DNA from: Cytobacillus kochii
GTDB lineage: Bacteria; Bacillota; Bacilli; Bacillales; Cytobacillaceae
DNA length: 58,743 nucleotides
Direction: 5' to 3'
NCBI RefSeq assembly: GCF_020171845.1
Contig: NZ_JAIVAM010000020.1
Span: forward strand, 1 to 58,743
This document shows, piece by piece, positions 11,275 to 20,832 of this stretch. The stretch's first letter is position 1, and every line of letters starts with the position of its first letter. The position numbers were made by a program, and so were the translations under genes. The notes beneath the pieces are model-generated. The model was not told where the DNA came from. It worked only from the letters and a program-made list of their open reading frames with translations, and made no database searches.

Positions 11275-12042
11275 ATGCTATTTGATACACATGTTCATTT
11301 AAATGCGGAACAATATGACGAGGATTTGGCAGAAGTGATTAAGCGAGCAAGAGAAGCTGGGGTTGAAAAAATGGTCGTCGTTGGTTTTGATAGACCGACA
11401 ATTGAAAGAGCAATGGAACTGATTGAACAATATGATTTCCTTTATGCGAGCATTGGTTGGCATCCGGTTGATGCGATTGATATGACTGAAGGAGATTTAA
11501 TTTGGATAGAAGAATTATCGAAGCATCCAAAAGTAGTCGCAATCGGAGAAATGGGATTAGATTACCATTGGGATAAGTCACCAAAAGATGTGCAAAAAGA
11601 TGTGTTTAGACAACAAATACAATTGGCGAAAAAAGTAAAATTACCGATTATTATTCATAACCGTGAAGCAACAGCTGATATCGTAGAAATATTAAAAGAA
11701 GAAAATGCTGCTGAAGTAGGTGGGATTATGCATTGTTTTAGTGGAAGCCCTGAAACAGCTAAAGAATGCATTGATATGAATTTTTATATTTCATTAGGTG
11801 GCCCTGTTACTTTTAAAAATGCAAGAAAACCAAAGGAAGTGGCAGCAGAGATTCCATTAGAAAAATTGTTGATTGAAACAGATTGCCCATATTTAGCTCC
11901 GCACCCATTCCGTGGCAAACGTAATGAACCAAGCTATGTGAAGTTGGTCTGTGAACAAATTGCTGAAATTAAAAACATTCCAGTAGAAGAAGTTGCGGCA
12001 ATTACAACTGAAAACGCAAAAAAATTATTCGCTATAAATTGA
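11275..12042 (+). CDS. tatD: TatD-family metal-dependent DNase (YabD)
   Basis: A 255-residue amidohydrolase-fold metal hydrolase of the TatD family. The metal motifs DTHVHLN, GEMGLDYHW, IIIHNRE, MHCFSGS and ETDCPYLAPHP are all present. Family members act as DNA 3' exonucleases or D-aminoacyl hydrolases. ATG at 11275 is preferred over ATG at 11269, since AAGGAG is 8 bases from the former and only 2 from the latter. It lies between terminated metG and yabE. Confidence 0.93.
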   Translation: MLFDTHVHLNAEQYDEDLAEVIKRAREAGVEKMVVVGFDRPTIERAMELIEQYDFLYASIGWHPVDAIDMTEGDLIWIEELSKHPKVVAIGEMGLDYHWDKSPKDVQKDVFRQQIQLAKKVKLPIIIHNREATADIVEILKEENAAEVGGIMHCFSGSPETAKECIDMNFYISLGGPVTFKNARKPKEVAAEIPLEKLLIETDCPYLAPHPFRGKRNEPSYVKLVCEQIAEIKNIPVEEVAAITTENAKKLFAIN

Positions 12043-12474
12043 CAGCAAATATTGTCAAAAATAATAGAAGCTTGTCCAAATGTTTTCTTATACCAAAAAG
12101 TTCTACACAGGAATCTGTCCTCATAGGATAACCATGTCGATATCTCTCACTTTGCAAAAAAATGCTTTTTCTGCATAATAGAGCGTACGTGCAGAAAAAA
12201 TTTTTTCTTGTATGGAAAGAGGGAAAAAAGAGTGTTTCGGAGAATAGAAGGTATATCAGTTTGCCTGACTTCTGAAATGCTCGATTGATTCAGTATTTTT
12301 AGGGGGTGTGGATGATAAGGTGAACGCTCTTTTCTTGAACTCTTTATAAGGGGAAGAGGAATACTTGGGGATGTTCCGTTTTATCTTTCCCTCCAAAAAA
12401 TCAGATAGTGAGTGTTGACAGTCAGCAAGATAGTCTATATAATCACTCCGAGAGAAAAGGAGGCAATTTTCATC
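12043..12474. other. Intergenic region before yabE
   Basis: Besides the yabE promoter this 430-bp region holds an inverted repeat at 12166-12199 (TTTTTCTGCA ... TGCAGAAAAA, 14-base loop) followed by a T run, which may act as a tatD terminator. A GGGGAAGA/TCTTTCCC hairpin lies near 12350-12393. I looked for the c-di-AMP (ydaO) riboswitch core that precedes many cell-wall hydrolase genes and did not find it. Confidence 0.5.
12415..12443 (+). promoter_or_regulatory. Consensus sigma-A promoter of yabE
   Basis: TTGACA, exactly 17 bp, TATAAT: a perfect sigma-A promoter. The predicted start near 12450 leaves a leader of about 25 nt. Confidence 0.92.
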
Positions 12475-13689
12475 GTGATAAATTACATGAAAAACCTGTT
12501 ATCCAAGTCTTTGAGCAAGAAAAAATGGGCAGTTATCTTTGCTAGTCTAATCGTTACGATTACAGCTAGCGGTTTTTTAATCTTTGAAATGACAAAGAAA
12601 ACCGTTGCTCTAACATTAGATGGTGAGGAACAAACAATAAATACACACGCAAAAACCATTCAAGAGATATTTGACGAAATGGATATAGGATTACGCTCAG
12701 AAGACTATGTGTACCCCTCGGTAGATAAAGCCGTTAAGGACAATATGGAAGTGGTTTGGAATCCTGCAGTGCAGGTGAAGATTACCGACAAAAAAGATTC
12801 CGAGGTCATATGGACAACAGCTGATACTGTGCAAGAGCTGATAGATGAAGAGAATATTGAATTAAGTAAACATGATGTCATAAAGCCTAAATTAGGTGAT
12901 AAAATTACAGGTAAGATGGACATCAAGATTGATCGCGCGTTCAAAATTGAATTAGCAGACGGTGCGAATGATAAAACCGAAGAAGTGTGGTCAACTTCGA
13001 CTACGGTCGCTGACTTTTTATCGCAACAAGATATTAAGCTAGGAAAATTAGATCGTGTTGAACCAAAGTTGGATGAGACAGTCAAAGAAAATGACGTAAT
13101 AAAAGTCATCAGAGTTGAAAAGGTCACCGATGTAGTGGAAGAACCAATTGAATATGCGGTCGTAACTAAAAAAGACGACAGCTTGAAAAAGGGTAGTGAA
13201 AAGGTTCTCGAAAAAGGTCAAGATGGACTTTTGAAAAAAGAATTTGAAATTACTCGTGAAAATGGAAAAGAAATCTCTCGTAAATTACTTAGTGAAGAAA
13301 AAGTAAAAGAATCAAAAGATCATATAGTTGCTGTTGGAACAAAAGTATCTCAACCAGTTACAAAAGTGGCATCTCGCGGCGAGACTAATGAATCTAGTGG
13401 CAAAGAAATGTATGTTAGCTCTACTGCCTATACTGCAGGTTGTAATGGTTGTTCAGGTGTCACAGCGACGGGATTAGATTTAAAAGCTAATCCAGGAGCA
13501 AAAGTGATAGCGGTAGATCCGAGCGTTATTCCTTTAGGGACAAAAGTATATGTGGAAGGTTATGGTTATGCTGTAGCTTCCGATACGGGATCTGCAATTA
13601 AAGGGAATAAGATTGACGTATTTTTCTCCAGTAAATCTGATGCTTATCGTTGGGGACGTAAGCAAGTGAAAATACGTGTGCTTAATTAG
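12475..13689 (+). CDS. yabE: YabE, Rpf/Sps-type cell-wall hydrolase
   Basis: A 404-residue exported protein. A membrane anchor or signal segment lies near 15-36. It is followed by DUF348 repeats (VALTLDGEEQTINTHA and two more copies), a G5-like domain, and a C-terminal 3D domain (from about residue 325) with its aspartates in AVDPSVIPLG, ASDTGSAIKG and KIDVFF. 3D domains are predicted lytic transglycosylase-type catalytic units; B. subtilis YabE is called an Rpf/Sps autolysin. GTG at 12475 is taken as start, 11 bases after AAAGGAGG. A sigma-A consensus promoter drives it, and an ECF-type antisense promoter lies behind it. Confidence 0.93.
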   Translation: MINYMKNLLSKSLSKKKWAVIFASLIVTITASGFLIFEMTKKTVALTLDGEEQTINTHAKTIQEIFDEMDIGLRSEDYVYPSVDKAVKDNMEVVWNPAVQVKITDKKDSEVIWTTADTVQELIDEENIELSKHDVIKPKLGDKITGKMDIKIDRAFKIELADGANDKTEEVWSTSTTVADFLSQQDIKLGKLDRVEPKLDETVKENDVIKVIRVEKVTDVVEEPIEYAVVTKKDDSLKKGSEKVLEKGQDGLLKKEFEITRENGKEISRKLLSEEKVKESKDHIVAVGTKVSQPVTKVASRGETNESSGKEMYVSSTAYTAGCNGCSGVTATGLDLKANPGAKVIAVDPSVIPLGTKVYVEGYGYAVASDTGSAIKGNKIDVFFSSKSDAYRWGRKQVKIRVLN

Positions 13690-13701
13690 ATGGTGTTTGT
13701 A

Positions 13702-13730
13702 AGCAGGGGAATTCATCCTCTGCTCTTTTT
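13702..13730 (+). terminator. Terminator after yabE
   Basis: AGCAGGGG (13702-13709) pairs with CCTCTGCT (13717-13724, one G-T), followed by CTTTTT. On the minus strand it has no T tail, so it should not stop an antisense transcript. Confidence 0.88.
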
Positions 13731-13814
13731 CTGTTATTTGCATTTTCTTTCGAAGGATGTTTCATATATAATAAAATGCATGCTATCTTGCTGTACTATC
13801 ATTATATATATTTA

Positions 13815-13841
13815 GACGATTAACATTACAGAAATGTTTCA
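13815..13841 (-). promoter_or_regulatory. Predicted ECF sigma promoter, antisense to yabE
   Basis: On the minus strand TGAAAC (13841-13836), 17 bp, CGTC (13818-13815). This matches the -35/-10 of sigma-X/sigma-M promoters. A transcript from ~13807 would run leftward through yabE. In B. subtilis, yabE is known to be repressed by a cis-antisense RNA under sigma-X and sigma-M, which fits this element. Confidence 0.72.
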
Positions 13842-13929
13842 CTTTTTTTGCAAATAATTCATTATTTTTAAAATAAGTTTGCTGAATAAGTATAAATTGG
13901 AAGTTTTTAGTGAACGGATAGGTGTTAAA

Positions 13930-15364
<1,435 letters not shown>

Positions 15365-15389
15365 CATCTACTAGGTATTAGCACATATG

Positions 15390-15434
15390 AACCGGACTAA
15401 TGACTTTATTAAAAGTGTTTAGTCCGGTTTTTAA
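15390..15434 (+). terminator. Terminator after ksgA
   Basis: AACCGGACTAA (15390-15400) pairs perfectly with TTAGTCCGGTT (15419-15429), followed by a T run. Confidence 0.93.
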
Positions 15435-15492
15435 TTTGGTTTTTGGGATTTGCAATTTTTCCTTGTACGGTGAAGAGGCGCTATAGAGAAGC

Positions 15493-15520
15493 ACAGGTCC
15501 AAGCATTGGCGCATAATTTA
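15493..15520 (+). promoter_or_regulatory. Sigma-K type promoter of yabG
   Basis: AC (15493-15494), 17 bp, CATAATTTA (15512-15520), fitting AC-N17-CATANNNTA. B. subtilis yabG is a sigma-K gene. The short -35 makes chance matches easy. Confidence 0.55.
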
Positions 15521-15567
15521 ACTAAAGAAACAGACTCAGGGAAATGGCCCAAAATGGAGTGACGACA

Positions 15568-16476
15568 GTGACTATAAAATTAATGGATATCGTTGGGAGG
15601 GTTTCCTATCATTGTGATATTATGTTCCGAGTTATTGACATAAGAGAGCATGATGGGAAAAAGATGGCGGTATTATATGGAGAAGATATAAGGCTCATTG
15701 CAGATGCTCCTTATGAGGATCTTATCATCATGAGTCAGTCTGATCAGCGAAGGATTATGCAGGAATTCCGCACACTTGAAGAGCAATCTCTTGAATTATT
15801 CCGTCAAGATGTTCATCTATTGCAAGAGAAAAGGGAATATACAGTAACAGAGGGATATAGTAAAGCAGCTAATTATTTTCAATTACCCGGGAAGGTATTA
15901 CATCTTGATGGTGATCCAGGGTATCTAAAGAAATGTTTAACGGTATATGAGAAAATCGGTATTCCAGTTACAGGTCTACACTTAAGTGAAAAGGATATGC
16001 CTCGTGTTATTGGGGAGTTAGTAGATTATTATCGACCGGATATTTTAGTTATTACTGGCCATGACGCATATACAAAGGCAAAGGGTAGTAAATCAGATAT
16101 AGAGGCTTACCGCCATTCTAAGCATTTTGTGCAAACGGTGAAAGAAGCCAGGAAGAAGGTTCCTCATTTAGATCAACTTGTCATCTTTGCTGGAGCTTGT
16201 CAATCTCACTTTGAATCCCTGATTCATGCTGGAGCTAATTTTGCTAGTTCTCCATCAAGAGTAAATATTCATGCGCTAGATCCGGTATATATTGTAAGTA
16301 AGATTAGTTTTACACCTTATAATGAGCATATTCGTGTTTGGGACGTGTTAAGAAATACATTATCTGGTGAAAGAGGCTTAGGTGGGGTGGAAACAAAAGG
16401 TGTGCTTAGGACGGGTATGCCGTTCCATTATGAGGAAGAGGAAGAACAATCTATTGATCCGTTTGGGTCATTTTAA
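15568..16476 (+). CDS. yabG: Sporulation-specific protease YabG
   Basis: A 302-residue late sporulation protease. In B. subtilis it acts in the mother cell on coat and SpoIVA proteins and prepares them for cross-linking. The family blocks GKVLHLDGDPGYLKKCL, PDILVITGHDAY, IFAGACQSHFESL (likely catalytic Cys/His) and ASSPSRVNIHALDPV are intact. GTG at 15568 is chosen since GGAGTGA lies 5 bases before it; an upstream in-frame ATG at 15544 is weaker. Preceded by a sigma-K-like promoter. Confidence 0.94.
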   Translation: MTIKLMDIVGRVSYHCDIMFRVIDIREHDGKKMAVLYGEDIRLIADAPYEDLIIMSQSDQRRIMQEFRTLEEQSLELFRQDVHLLQEKREYTVTEGYSKAANYFQLPGKVLHLDGDPGYLKKCLTVYEKIGIPVTGLHLSEKDMPRVIGELVDYYRPDILVITGHDAYTKAKGSKSDIEAYRHSKHFVQTVKEARKKVPHLDQLVIFAGACQSHFESLIHAGANFASSPSRVNIHALDPVYIVSKISFTPYNEHIRVWDVLRNTLSGERGLGGVETKGVLRTGMPFHYEEEEEQSIDPFGSF

Positions 16477-16520
16477 AAGAGAGTTTACCTATTGGGAAAA
16501 TGATAAAATAAGGGTATGTT

Positions 16521-16556
16521 AGAGGGGCTTGCCAATGTCGGTTGGGCTTCTTTTTT
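16521..16556 (+). terminator. Terminator after yabG
   Basis: GCCAA pairs with TTGGGC with one bulge, flanked by AGAG/CTTCT pairing, then TTTTTT. Confidence 0.65.
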
Positions 16557-16697
16557 ATATGGAAAAATAAGATTCTCAATAATTTTACATAATTTCCTAA
16601 AAGATGGGGAATGTTAGGAATGTAGAAAATTAGCAAAAAAAGTAGAACGAAATGTGTTGCAACTGTTTTTGTTTATTGATATAATTAATAATTTTAC

Positions 16698-16726
16698 TTG
16701 ACTTAATTGTGGTAAAGTGGTATACT
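16698..16726 (+). promoter_or_regulatory. Sigma-A promoter of veg
   Basis: TTGACT, 17 bp, TATACT, only ~15 bp from the veg SD. veg is known for its strong vegetative promoter. Confidence 0.87.
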
Positions 16727-16747
16727 TTCTATAGTGAGGTGGACCGA

Positions 16748-17011
16748 ATGGGAAAAACATTATTGGATATCAAAAAGGCACTTGATTCAAATCTTGGTAA
16801 AAGGCTAATGCTCAAGGCTAATGGCGGACGCAGAAAGACAATTGAACGGTCTGGCGTTTTAGCTGAAACGTATCCATCTGTATTTGTCATCGAGTTAGAT
16901 CAAGATGAAAATGCATTTGAACGCGTATCTTACAGCTATGCGGATGTTTTAACAGAAACGGTTCAAATTACTTTCTATGAAGACACATCAGGACAAGTTG
17001 CTTTAAGCTAA
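16748..17011 (+). CDS. veg: Veg protein (biofilm-related small protein)
   Basis: An 87-residue protein almost identical to B. subtilis Veg in the core [19 protein letters not shown] and [11 protein letters not shown]. Veg is abundant in growing cells and stimulates biofilm matrix gene expression by lowering SinR activity; the mechanism is unclear. ATG at 16748 follows GAGGTGGA. A strong promoter and a terminator make it a single-gene unit. Confidence 0.96.
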   Translation: MGKTLLDIKKALDSNLGKRLMLKANGGRRKTIERSGVLAETYPSVFVIELDQDENAFERVSYSYADVLTETVQITFYEDTSGQVALS

Positions 17012-17027
17012 CCTTATATAACATCAA

Positions 17028-17057
17028 CAAAAGCGGCAAGCCAATTTGCTGCTTTTT
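17028..17057 (+). terminator. Terminator after veg
   Basis: AAGCGGCAA pairs with TTGCTGCTT (one G-T), followed by TTTTTT. Confidence 0.9.
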
Positions 17058-17158
17058 TGTGTTTTAGAAAGGTTAAAACAACTACTAGTAATTACCTTCA
17101 TGAAAGAATTACTTCTGAGGAAAGCTATGAGTAGCAATGAATAAGGAGTGATTCCAAG

Positions 17159-17332
17159 ATGAGCAGAAGAAGGCGAATCATGTCAGAAGGAATGAAAGAA
17201 GAACTCGCTAAAGAATTAGGCTTTTATGACACCGTTCAACAAGAAGGTTGGGGCGCTATTACTTCTAAAGATGCTGGCAATATGGTGAAAAGAGCAATAG
17301 AAAAAGCCTTAGCATCCTATCAGACAAAATAA
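17159..17332 (+). CDS. sspF: Small acid-soluble spore protein SspF (alpha/beta type)
   Basis: A 57-residue minor alpha/beta-type SASP that coats spore DNA. The family blocks [32 protein letters not shown] are all present (the [12 protein letters not shown] helix is diagnostic). AAGGAGTGA lies 8 bases before the ATG. It follows veg as in B. subtilis. I could not find a clear sigma-G promoter upstream. Confidence 0.95.
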   Translation: MSRRRRIMSEGMKEELAKELGFYDTVQQEGWGAITSKDAGNMVKRAIEKALASYQTK

Positions 17333-17941
17333 TTCATTGTGTTTTTAAAAGAAACAAATACGAAAACAGGCTAATGCTCCCCTATAAGTAGACAAATATC
17401 TGGCTACCTATGGAGGAGTATTTTTTATGTTTAAACTCTCTGGAAGGAAAGTATTTAATCTCAAACGCGTAGGCGAACGAGAGTCAGGAATCTGGAAGAT
17501 GAACGAAGAAGATGTGAGTTAGGTGATATCGAGTTAGATTAGGGCAAAAGAAACCCATTCGAAAAATCCAAACTTCAGAAGTTGGTCCGGGTGCGGATAA
17601 AATCGATTCAGGAATCTATACCTCTGATGGTTTCAAAAATGATTCCCCGGAAACGCAAAATCTCATTTGCAAGACGAGCACCTTTTTAATCTGTTTCTTA
17701 CAATCTTTATACAAAGCATGTACATTAACTAAGACCGCTCTGACAAAAGTACTTATTTAGTTTATTTCGTTTTGCGATTGCTTATTTTTCATCGTAAATA
17801 TGCTGACTGTTCCCAGGCTAATGTCAAAAAATTAATCTTAATATTGAATAATATTATTGCATACGTCTTACTTTTCTTGTTTTGTGGTAAAATAGGACAA
17901 AAAATGGAGTCGTCCTGAAATTTGTAAAGTAGGTGGAGAGT
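17333..17941. other. Long gap between sspF and ispE
   Basis: About 600 bp where B. subtilis has little spacing. Apart from one 31-codon ORF with a good SD (separate entry), frames are short. From 17540 to 17760 the sequence is richer in GC and has one open stretch (PIRKIQTSEVGPGADKIDSG and on) without a start or SD, which looks like a gene remnant. I recognised no family. Confidence 0.45.
17427..17522 (+). CDS. Possible small protein (31 aa)
   Basis: ATG at 17427 follows GGAGGAG with 8 bases spacing, an excellent start. The 31-residue product is basic and charged (MFKLSGRKVFNLKRVGER, then acidic end NEEDVS). No family recognised. It could be a small spore or stress peptide, or the first codons of a decayed gene continuing in another frame to about 17690. 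Support is only the SD. Confidence 0.35.
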   Translation: MFKLSGRKVFNLKRVGERESGIWKMNEEDVS

Positions 17942-18811
17942 TTGAAACTTTTAGTAAAGGCTCCTGCTAAAATCAATTTATCATTAGATGTCCTCGGTAA
18001 ACGAGAGGATGGTTATCATGAAGTAGAAATGATTATGACAACCATTGATTTGGCAGATCGTCTTGAATTAACGTTATTGGATAAAGATGAGATAAAAATT
18101 GTTTCACATAATCGCTTTGTTCCAGATGACCATAGGAACTTAGCTTATCAGGCAGCACATTTACTAAAGAACAGGTTTAATGTGAAGCAAGGGGTTAGTA
18201 TTGCAATTGAAAAAGTGATTCCTGTTGCTGCGGGATTAGCTGGGGGAAGCAGTGACGCAGCAGCAGCGTTAAGAGGCTTAAACAAGCTGTGGCAATTAGG
18301 ATTAACGATTGATGAGTTAGCGGAAATCGGTGCAGAAATCGGCTCAGATGTATCTTTTTGCGTTTATGGAGGGACAGCCCTTGCTACAGGTAGAGGAGAG
18401 CTTATTCAAGCTTTACCAGCTCCACCAACATGTTGGGTGATTTTAGCTAAACCTTTTATCGGTGTTTCGACTGCTGAGGTGTATCGCCGCTTAAATAAAC
18501 AGGGACTTAAACATCCGCAAACCTTAGCAATGATTAAGGCCATTGAAGATCAGTCTTATAGCGATGTTTGCGCACATTTGTCTAATGTCCTTGAAAGTGT
18601 GACGTTAAAAATGCATCCAGAGGTTAACCAAATTAAAGAACAGATGCAGAGATTTGGTGCTGATGCAGTGCTAATGAGTGGTAGTGGCCCTACTGTATTT
18701 GGTTTAGCACAGCATGATTCTCGTATGCACCGTATTTATAATGGTCTAAGAGGGTTTTGTGACCAAGTTTTTGCGGTTAGACTCCTTGGAGAACAGCATA
18801 AACTTGATTAA
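17942..18811 (+). CDS. ispE: 4-diphosphocytidyl-2-C-methyl-D-erythritol kinase IspE
   Basis: A 289-residue GHMP kinase that phosphorylates CDP-ME in the MEP isoprenoid pathway. Blocks seen are [12 protein letters not shown] at the N-terminus, the ATP loop [19 protein letters not shown] near 94-112, and [10 protein letters not shown] near the end. TTG at 17942 gives the usual N-terminus; GTG at 17933 is possible but overlaps the SD AGGTGGAG. Followed by purR. Confidence 0.95.
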   Translation: MKLLVKAPAKINLSLDVLGKREDGYHEVEMIMTTIDLADRLELTLLDKDEIKIVSHNRFVPDDHRNLAYQAAHLLKNRFNVKQGVSIAIEKVIPVAAGLAGGSSDAAAALRGLNKLWQLGLTIDELAEIGAEIGSDVSFCVYGGTALATGRGELIQALPAPPTCWVILAKPFIGVSTAEVYRRLNKQGLKHPQTLAMIKAIEDQSYSDVCAHLSNVLESVTLKMHPEVNQIKEQMQRFGADAVLMSGSGPTVFGLAQHDSRMHRIYNGLRGFCDQVFAVRLLGEQHKLD

Positions 18812-18833
18812 AGACGTATGATAATGTTATATT
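18804..18833 (+). promoter_or_regulatory. Possible sigma-A promoter of purR
   Basis: TTGATT (18804-18809), 18 bp, TATATT (18828-18833). It overlaps the end of ispE and would start transcription at the edge of the PurBox-like sequence. Confidence 0.42.
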
Positions 18834-18841
18834 ATCGTTAT

Positions 18842-18854
18842 AATATTCGGTTTT
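18842..18854 (-). promoter_or_regulatory. PurBox-like operator upstream of purR
   Basis: On the minus strand AAAACCGAATATT matches the PurBox AWWWCCGAACWWT at 12 of 13 positions. It sits 22 bp before the purR start. PurR autoregulation is known in B. subtilis. No second inverted box was seen, so this may be a single half-site. Confidence 0.6.
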
Positions 18855-18875
18855 TAATTAAAAGGAGGGCCAATC

Positions 18876-19697
18876 ATGAAATTTCGTCGGAGTGAACGTC
18901 TAATTGATATGACACATTATCTTTTAGAGCATCCAAGACAATTGGTATCCTTAACCTTTTTCTCAGAAAGATATGGTTCAGCTAAATCATCAATTAGCGA
19001 AGATTTAGCGATAATAAAAGACACTTTTGAGCTTCGCGGAATAGGCACATTAGAAACAGTTCCAGGGGCAGCGGGTGGCGTGAGATATCAGGTGAAGGTA
19101 CGAGATGAAGAAGCGAAACCGATCATTGCTGAACTATGTGAGTTAATTGCAAGTCCTGATCGTCTCTTGCCGGGCGGTTACCTTTATATGACTGATATTT
19201 TAGGCGACCCTATGATTGTACAAAAATGCGGTAAGTTAATTGCATCGGCTTATATTAATAAAAATATTGATATGGTCATGACAGTTGCGACAAAAGGAAT
19301 TGCGCTTGCCTATGCAGTCGCTAATTATCTTAATGTGCCTGTTGTCATTGCCAGAAGAGATAGTAGAGTGACAGAGGGATCTACAGTCAGCATTAACTAT
19401 GTATCAGGGTCTGCGAAAAGGATTCAGACGATGGTTCTTTCTAAAAGAAGTTTAGAAGAAGGTTCGAAAGTACTTATTGTTGATGATTTTATGAAGGCCG
19501 GCGGCACAATTAATGGCATGATTAGTATGCTGGATGAATTTAAAGCTACACTAGCTGGAATTGCAGTCTTAGTAGAATCAGAAAATGCAGATGAACGTTT
19601 AGTTGATGAGTATGTATCTCTCGTCCAGTTAGCAGATGTAGATGTAAGAGAAAAACGTATTAATGTAACTGAAGGAAACTACTTCAAAAGGAATTAA
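18876..19697 (+). CDS. purR: Purine repressor PurR
   Basis: A 273-residue repressor. An N-terminal winged helix (about 1-75) is joined to a phosphoribosyltransferase-fold domain. The PRPP loop VLIVDDFMKAGGTI (near 198-211) senses PRPP, which relieves repression of purine genes. AAAGGAGGG precedes the ATG. prs, which makes PRPP, lies 2.5 kb downstream. A PurBox-like site lies upstream, suggesting autoregulation. Confidence 0.96.
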   Translation: MKFRRSERLIDMTHYLLEHPRQLVSLTFFSERYGSAKSSISEDLAIIKDTFELRGIGTLETVPGAAGGVRYQVKVRDEEAKPIIAELCELIASPDRLLPGGYLYMTDILGDPMIVQKCGKLIASAYINKNIDMVMTVATKGIALAYAVANYLNVPVVIARRDSRVTEGSTVSINYVSGSAKRIQTMVLSKRSLEEGSKVLIVDDFMKAGGTINGMISMLDEFKATLAGIAVLVESENADERLVDEYVSLVQLADVDVREKRINVTEGNYFKRN

Positions 19698-19721
19698 GTA
19701 GGGAGAGGGAGGAAGATTGTT

Positions 19722-20096
19722 ATGAAGATCGTTCAAACGAATGAAGCTCCAGCGGCTATTGGACCGTATTCTCAAGGTATTGTTGTAAATAATATGTTTT
19801 ATAGCTCGGGACAAATACCATTAACTACAGAAGGTGTTATGGTAGATGGTGATGTGAAGGCTCAAACACATCAAGTATTTAAAAATTTACAAGCAGTATT
19901 ACAAGAAGCAGGTGCATCACTTGAAACAGTCATCAAGACAACTGTCTTCATCCAAGATATGAACGATTTTGCAACTGTGAATGAAGTTTATGGAGAGTAT
20001 TTCAATAACCACCAACCCGCTCGCTCTTGTGTAGAGGTAGCAAAATTGCCAAAAGAAGCAAAAATTGAAATAGAAGTTATCGCACTTGTGAAGTAA
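19722..20096 (+). CDS. ridA: RidA family enamine/imine deaminase (YabJ)
   Basis: A 124-residue RidA/YjgF trimer-forming protein that removes reactive 2-aminoacrylate. Conserved [17 protein letters not shown], and [11 protein letters not shown] (the arginine that binds the substrate carboxylate) are present. It follows purR by 24 bp with GGGAGGAAG as SD, and a terminator follows. In B. subtilis yabJ is required for full purR function. Confidence 0.95.
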   Translation: MKIVQTNEAPAAIGPYSQGIVVNNMFYSSGQIPLTTEGVMVDGDVKAQTHQVFKNLQAVLQEAGASLETVIKTTVFIQDMNDFATVNEVYGEYFNNHQPARSCVEVAKLPKEAKIEIEVIALVK

Positions 20097-20110
20097 ATCT
20101 CGTGTGGGAG

Positions 20111-20143
20111 ATACACCATTCTGAAAGGATGGTGTATTTTTTT
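20111..20143 (+). terminator. Terminator after ridA
   Basis: ATACACCAT (20111-20119) pairs with ATGGTGTAT (20129-20137), followed by seven T residues. Confidence 0.95.
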
Positions 20144-20259
20144 ATGAGACAAAAGTGAATTTCATGAAATCGAAATAGTCAAAGGAGAATGGTATTTGGA
20201 AGAATTTTAATGGAAATCATCCATTTGTCCTAAAATTACGAAATATTTTTTCTAATTAA

Positions 20260-20288
20260 GAAGGAGTTTGCAATTATATGTGGAATTG
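20260..20288 (+). promoter_or_regulatory. Sigma-H promoter of spoVG
   Basis: GAAGGAGTT (20260-20268), 11 bp, GTGGAAT (20280-20286), close to RNAGGAWWW-N11-RNNGAAT. spoVG is a classic sigma-H gene. AT-rich DNA upstream would suit AbrB binding. Confidence 0.78.
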
Positions 20289-20330
20289 TAAGTAAAGGAT
20301 TTTATCTACTGGGAAAAGGTGGTGAACAGA

Positions 20331-20624
20331 ATGGAAGTAACTGACGTAAGATTACGCCGCGTTAATACGGATGGCCGCATGAGGGCGATTGCATCTATTA
20401 CTTTGGATCAGGAATTTGTCGTTCATGATATTCGTGTCATTGATGGTAATAACGGCTTATTTGTAGCGATGCCAAGTAAACGTACTCCGGATGGAGAGTT
20501 TAGAGATATTGCTCATCCGATTAATTCCGGGACTCGCGGTAAAATCCAAGAAGCAGTATTAGCAGAGTACCATCGTTTAGGTGAATTAGAGGAAGTAGAA
20601 TTTGAAGAAGCGGGTGCTTCGTAG
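20331..20624 (+). CDS. spoVG: SpoVG, RNA-binding regulator
   Basis: A 97-residue protein nearly identical to B. subtilis SpoVG. It affects septation and spore cortex formation, and homologs bind RNA and [23 protein letters not shown] and [15 protein letters not shown] are conserved. ATG at 20331 follows AAGGTGGTGA; an in-frame start 12 bases upstream overlaps that SD. It has a sigma-H promoter and its own terminator. Confidence 0.97.
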   Translation: MEVTDVRLRRVNTDGRMRAIASITLDQEFVVHDIRVIDGNNGLFVAMPSKRTPDGEFRDIAHPINSGTRGKIQEAVLAEYHRLGELEEVEFEEAGAS

Positions 20625-20644
20625 AAAAATAGACACGCAGTTAG

Positions 20645-20678
20645 GAGTCCATACATCTTAGGTATGGGCTCTTTTTTT
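20645..20678 (+). terminator. Terminator after spoVG
   Basis: GAGTCCATAC (20645-20654) pairs with GTATGGGCTC (20662-20671, one G-T), then seven T residues. Confidence 0.92.
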
Positions 20679-20832
20679 GTGTATAAATTATTTCAAATGG
20701 ATGGGTGTGTGTAGACTTGTGAAAAAGTCATTCTAATTGACAAAAATATGTACTTTCCTTTCATTCCTTGAAATCATATGCTATTTAGGATATATTTTTT
20801 AATGGATAAAAAGGTTAATTGGAGGACTTTAA

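Noticed and set aside
12043..12414. c-di-AMP (ydaO) riboswitch before yabE
   Set aside because: The conserved core segments were not found, and the region lies upstream of the consensus yabE promoter, so it would not be part of the mRNA.
13750..13770. Second TGAAAC on the minus strand after yabE as another ECF promoter
   Set aside because: No CGTC-type -10 at 16-17 bp; only the copy at 13836-13841 has one.
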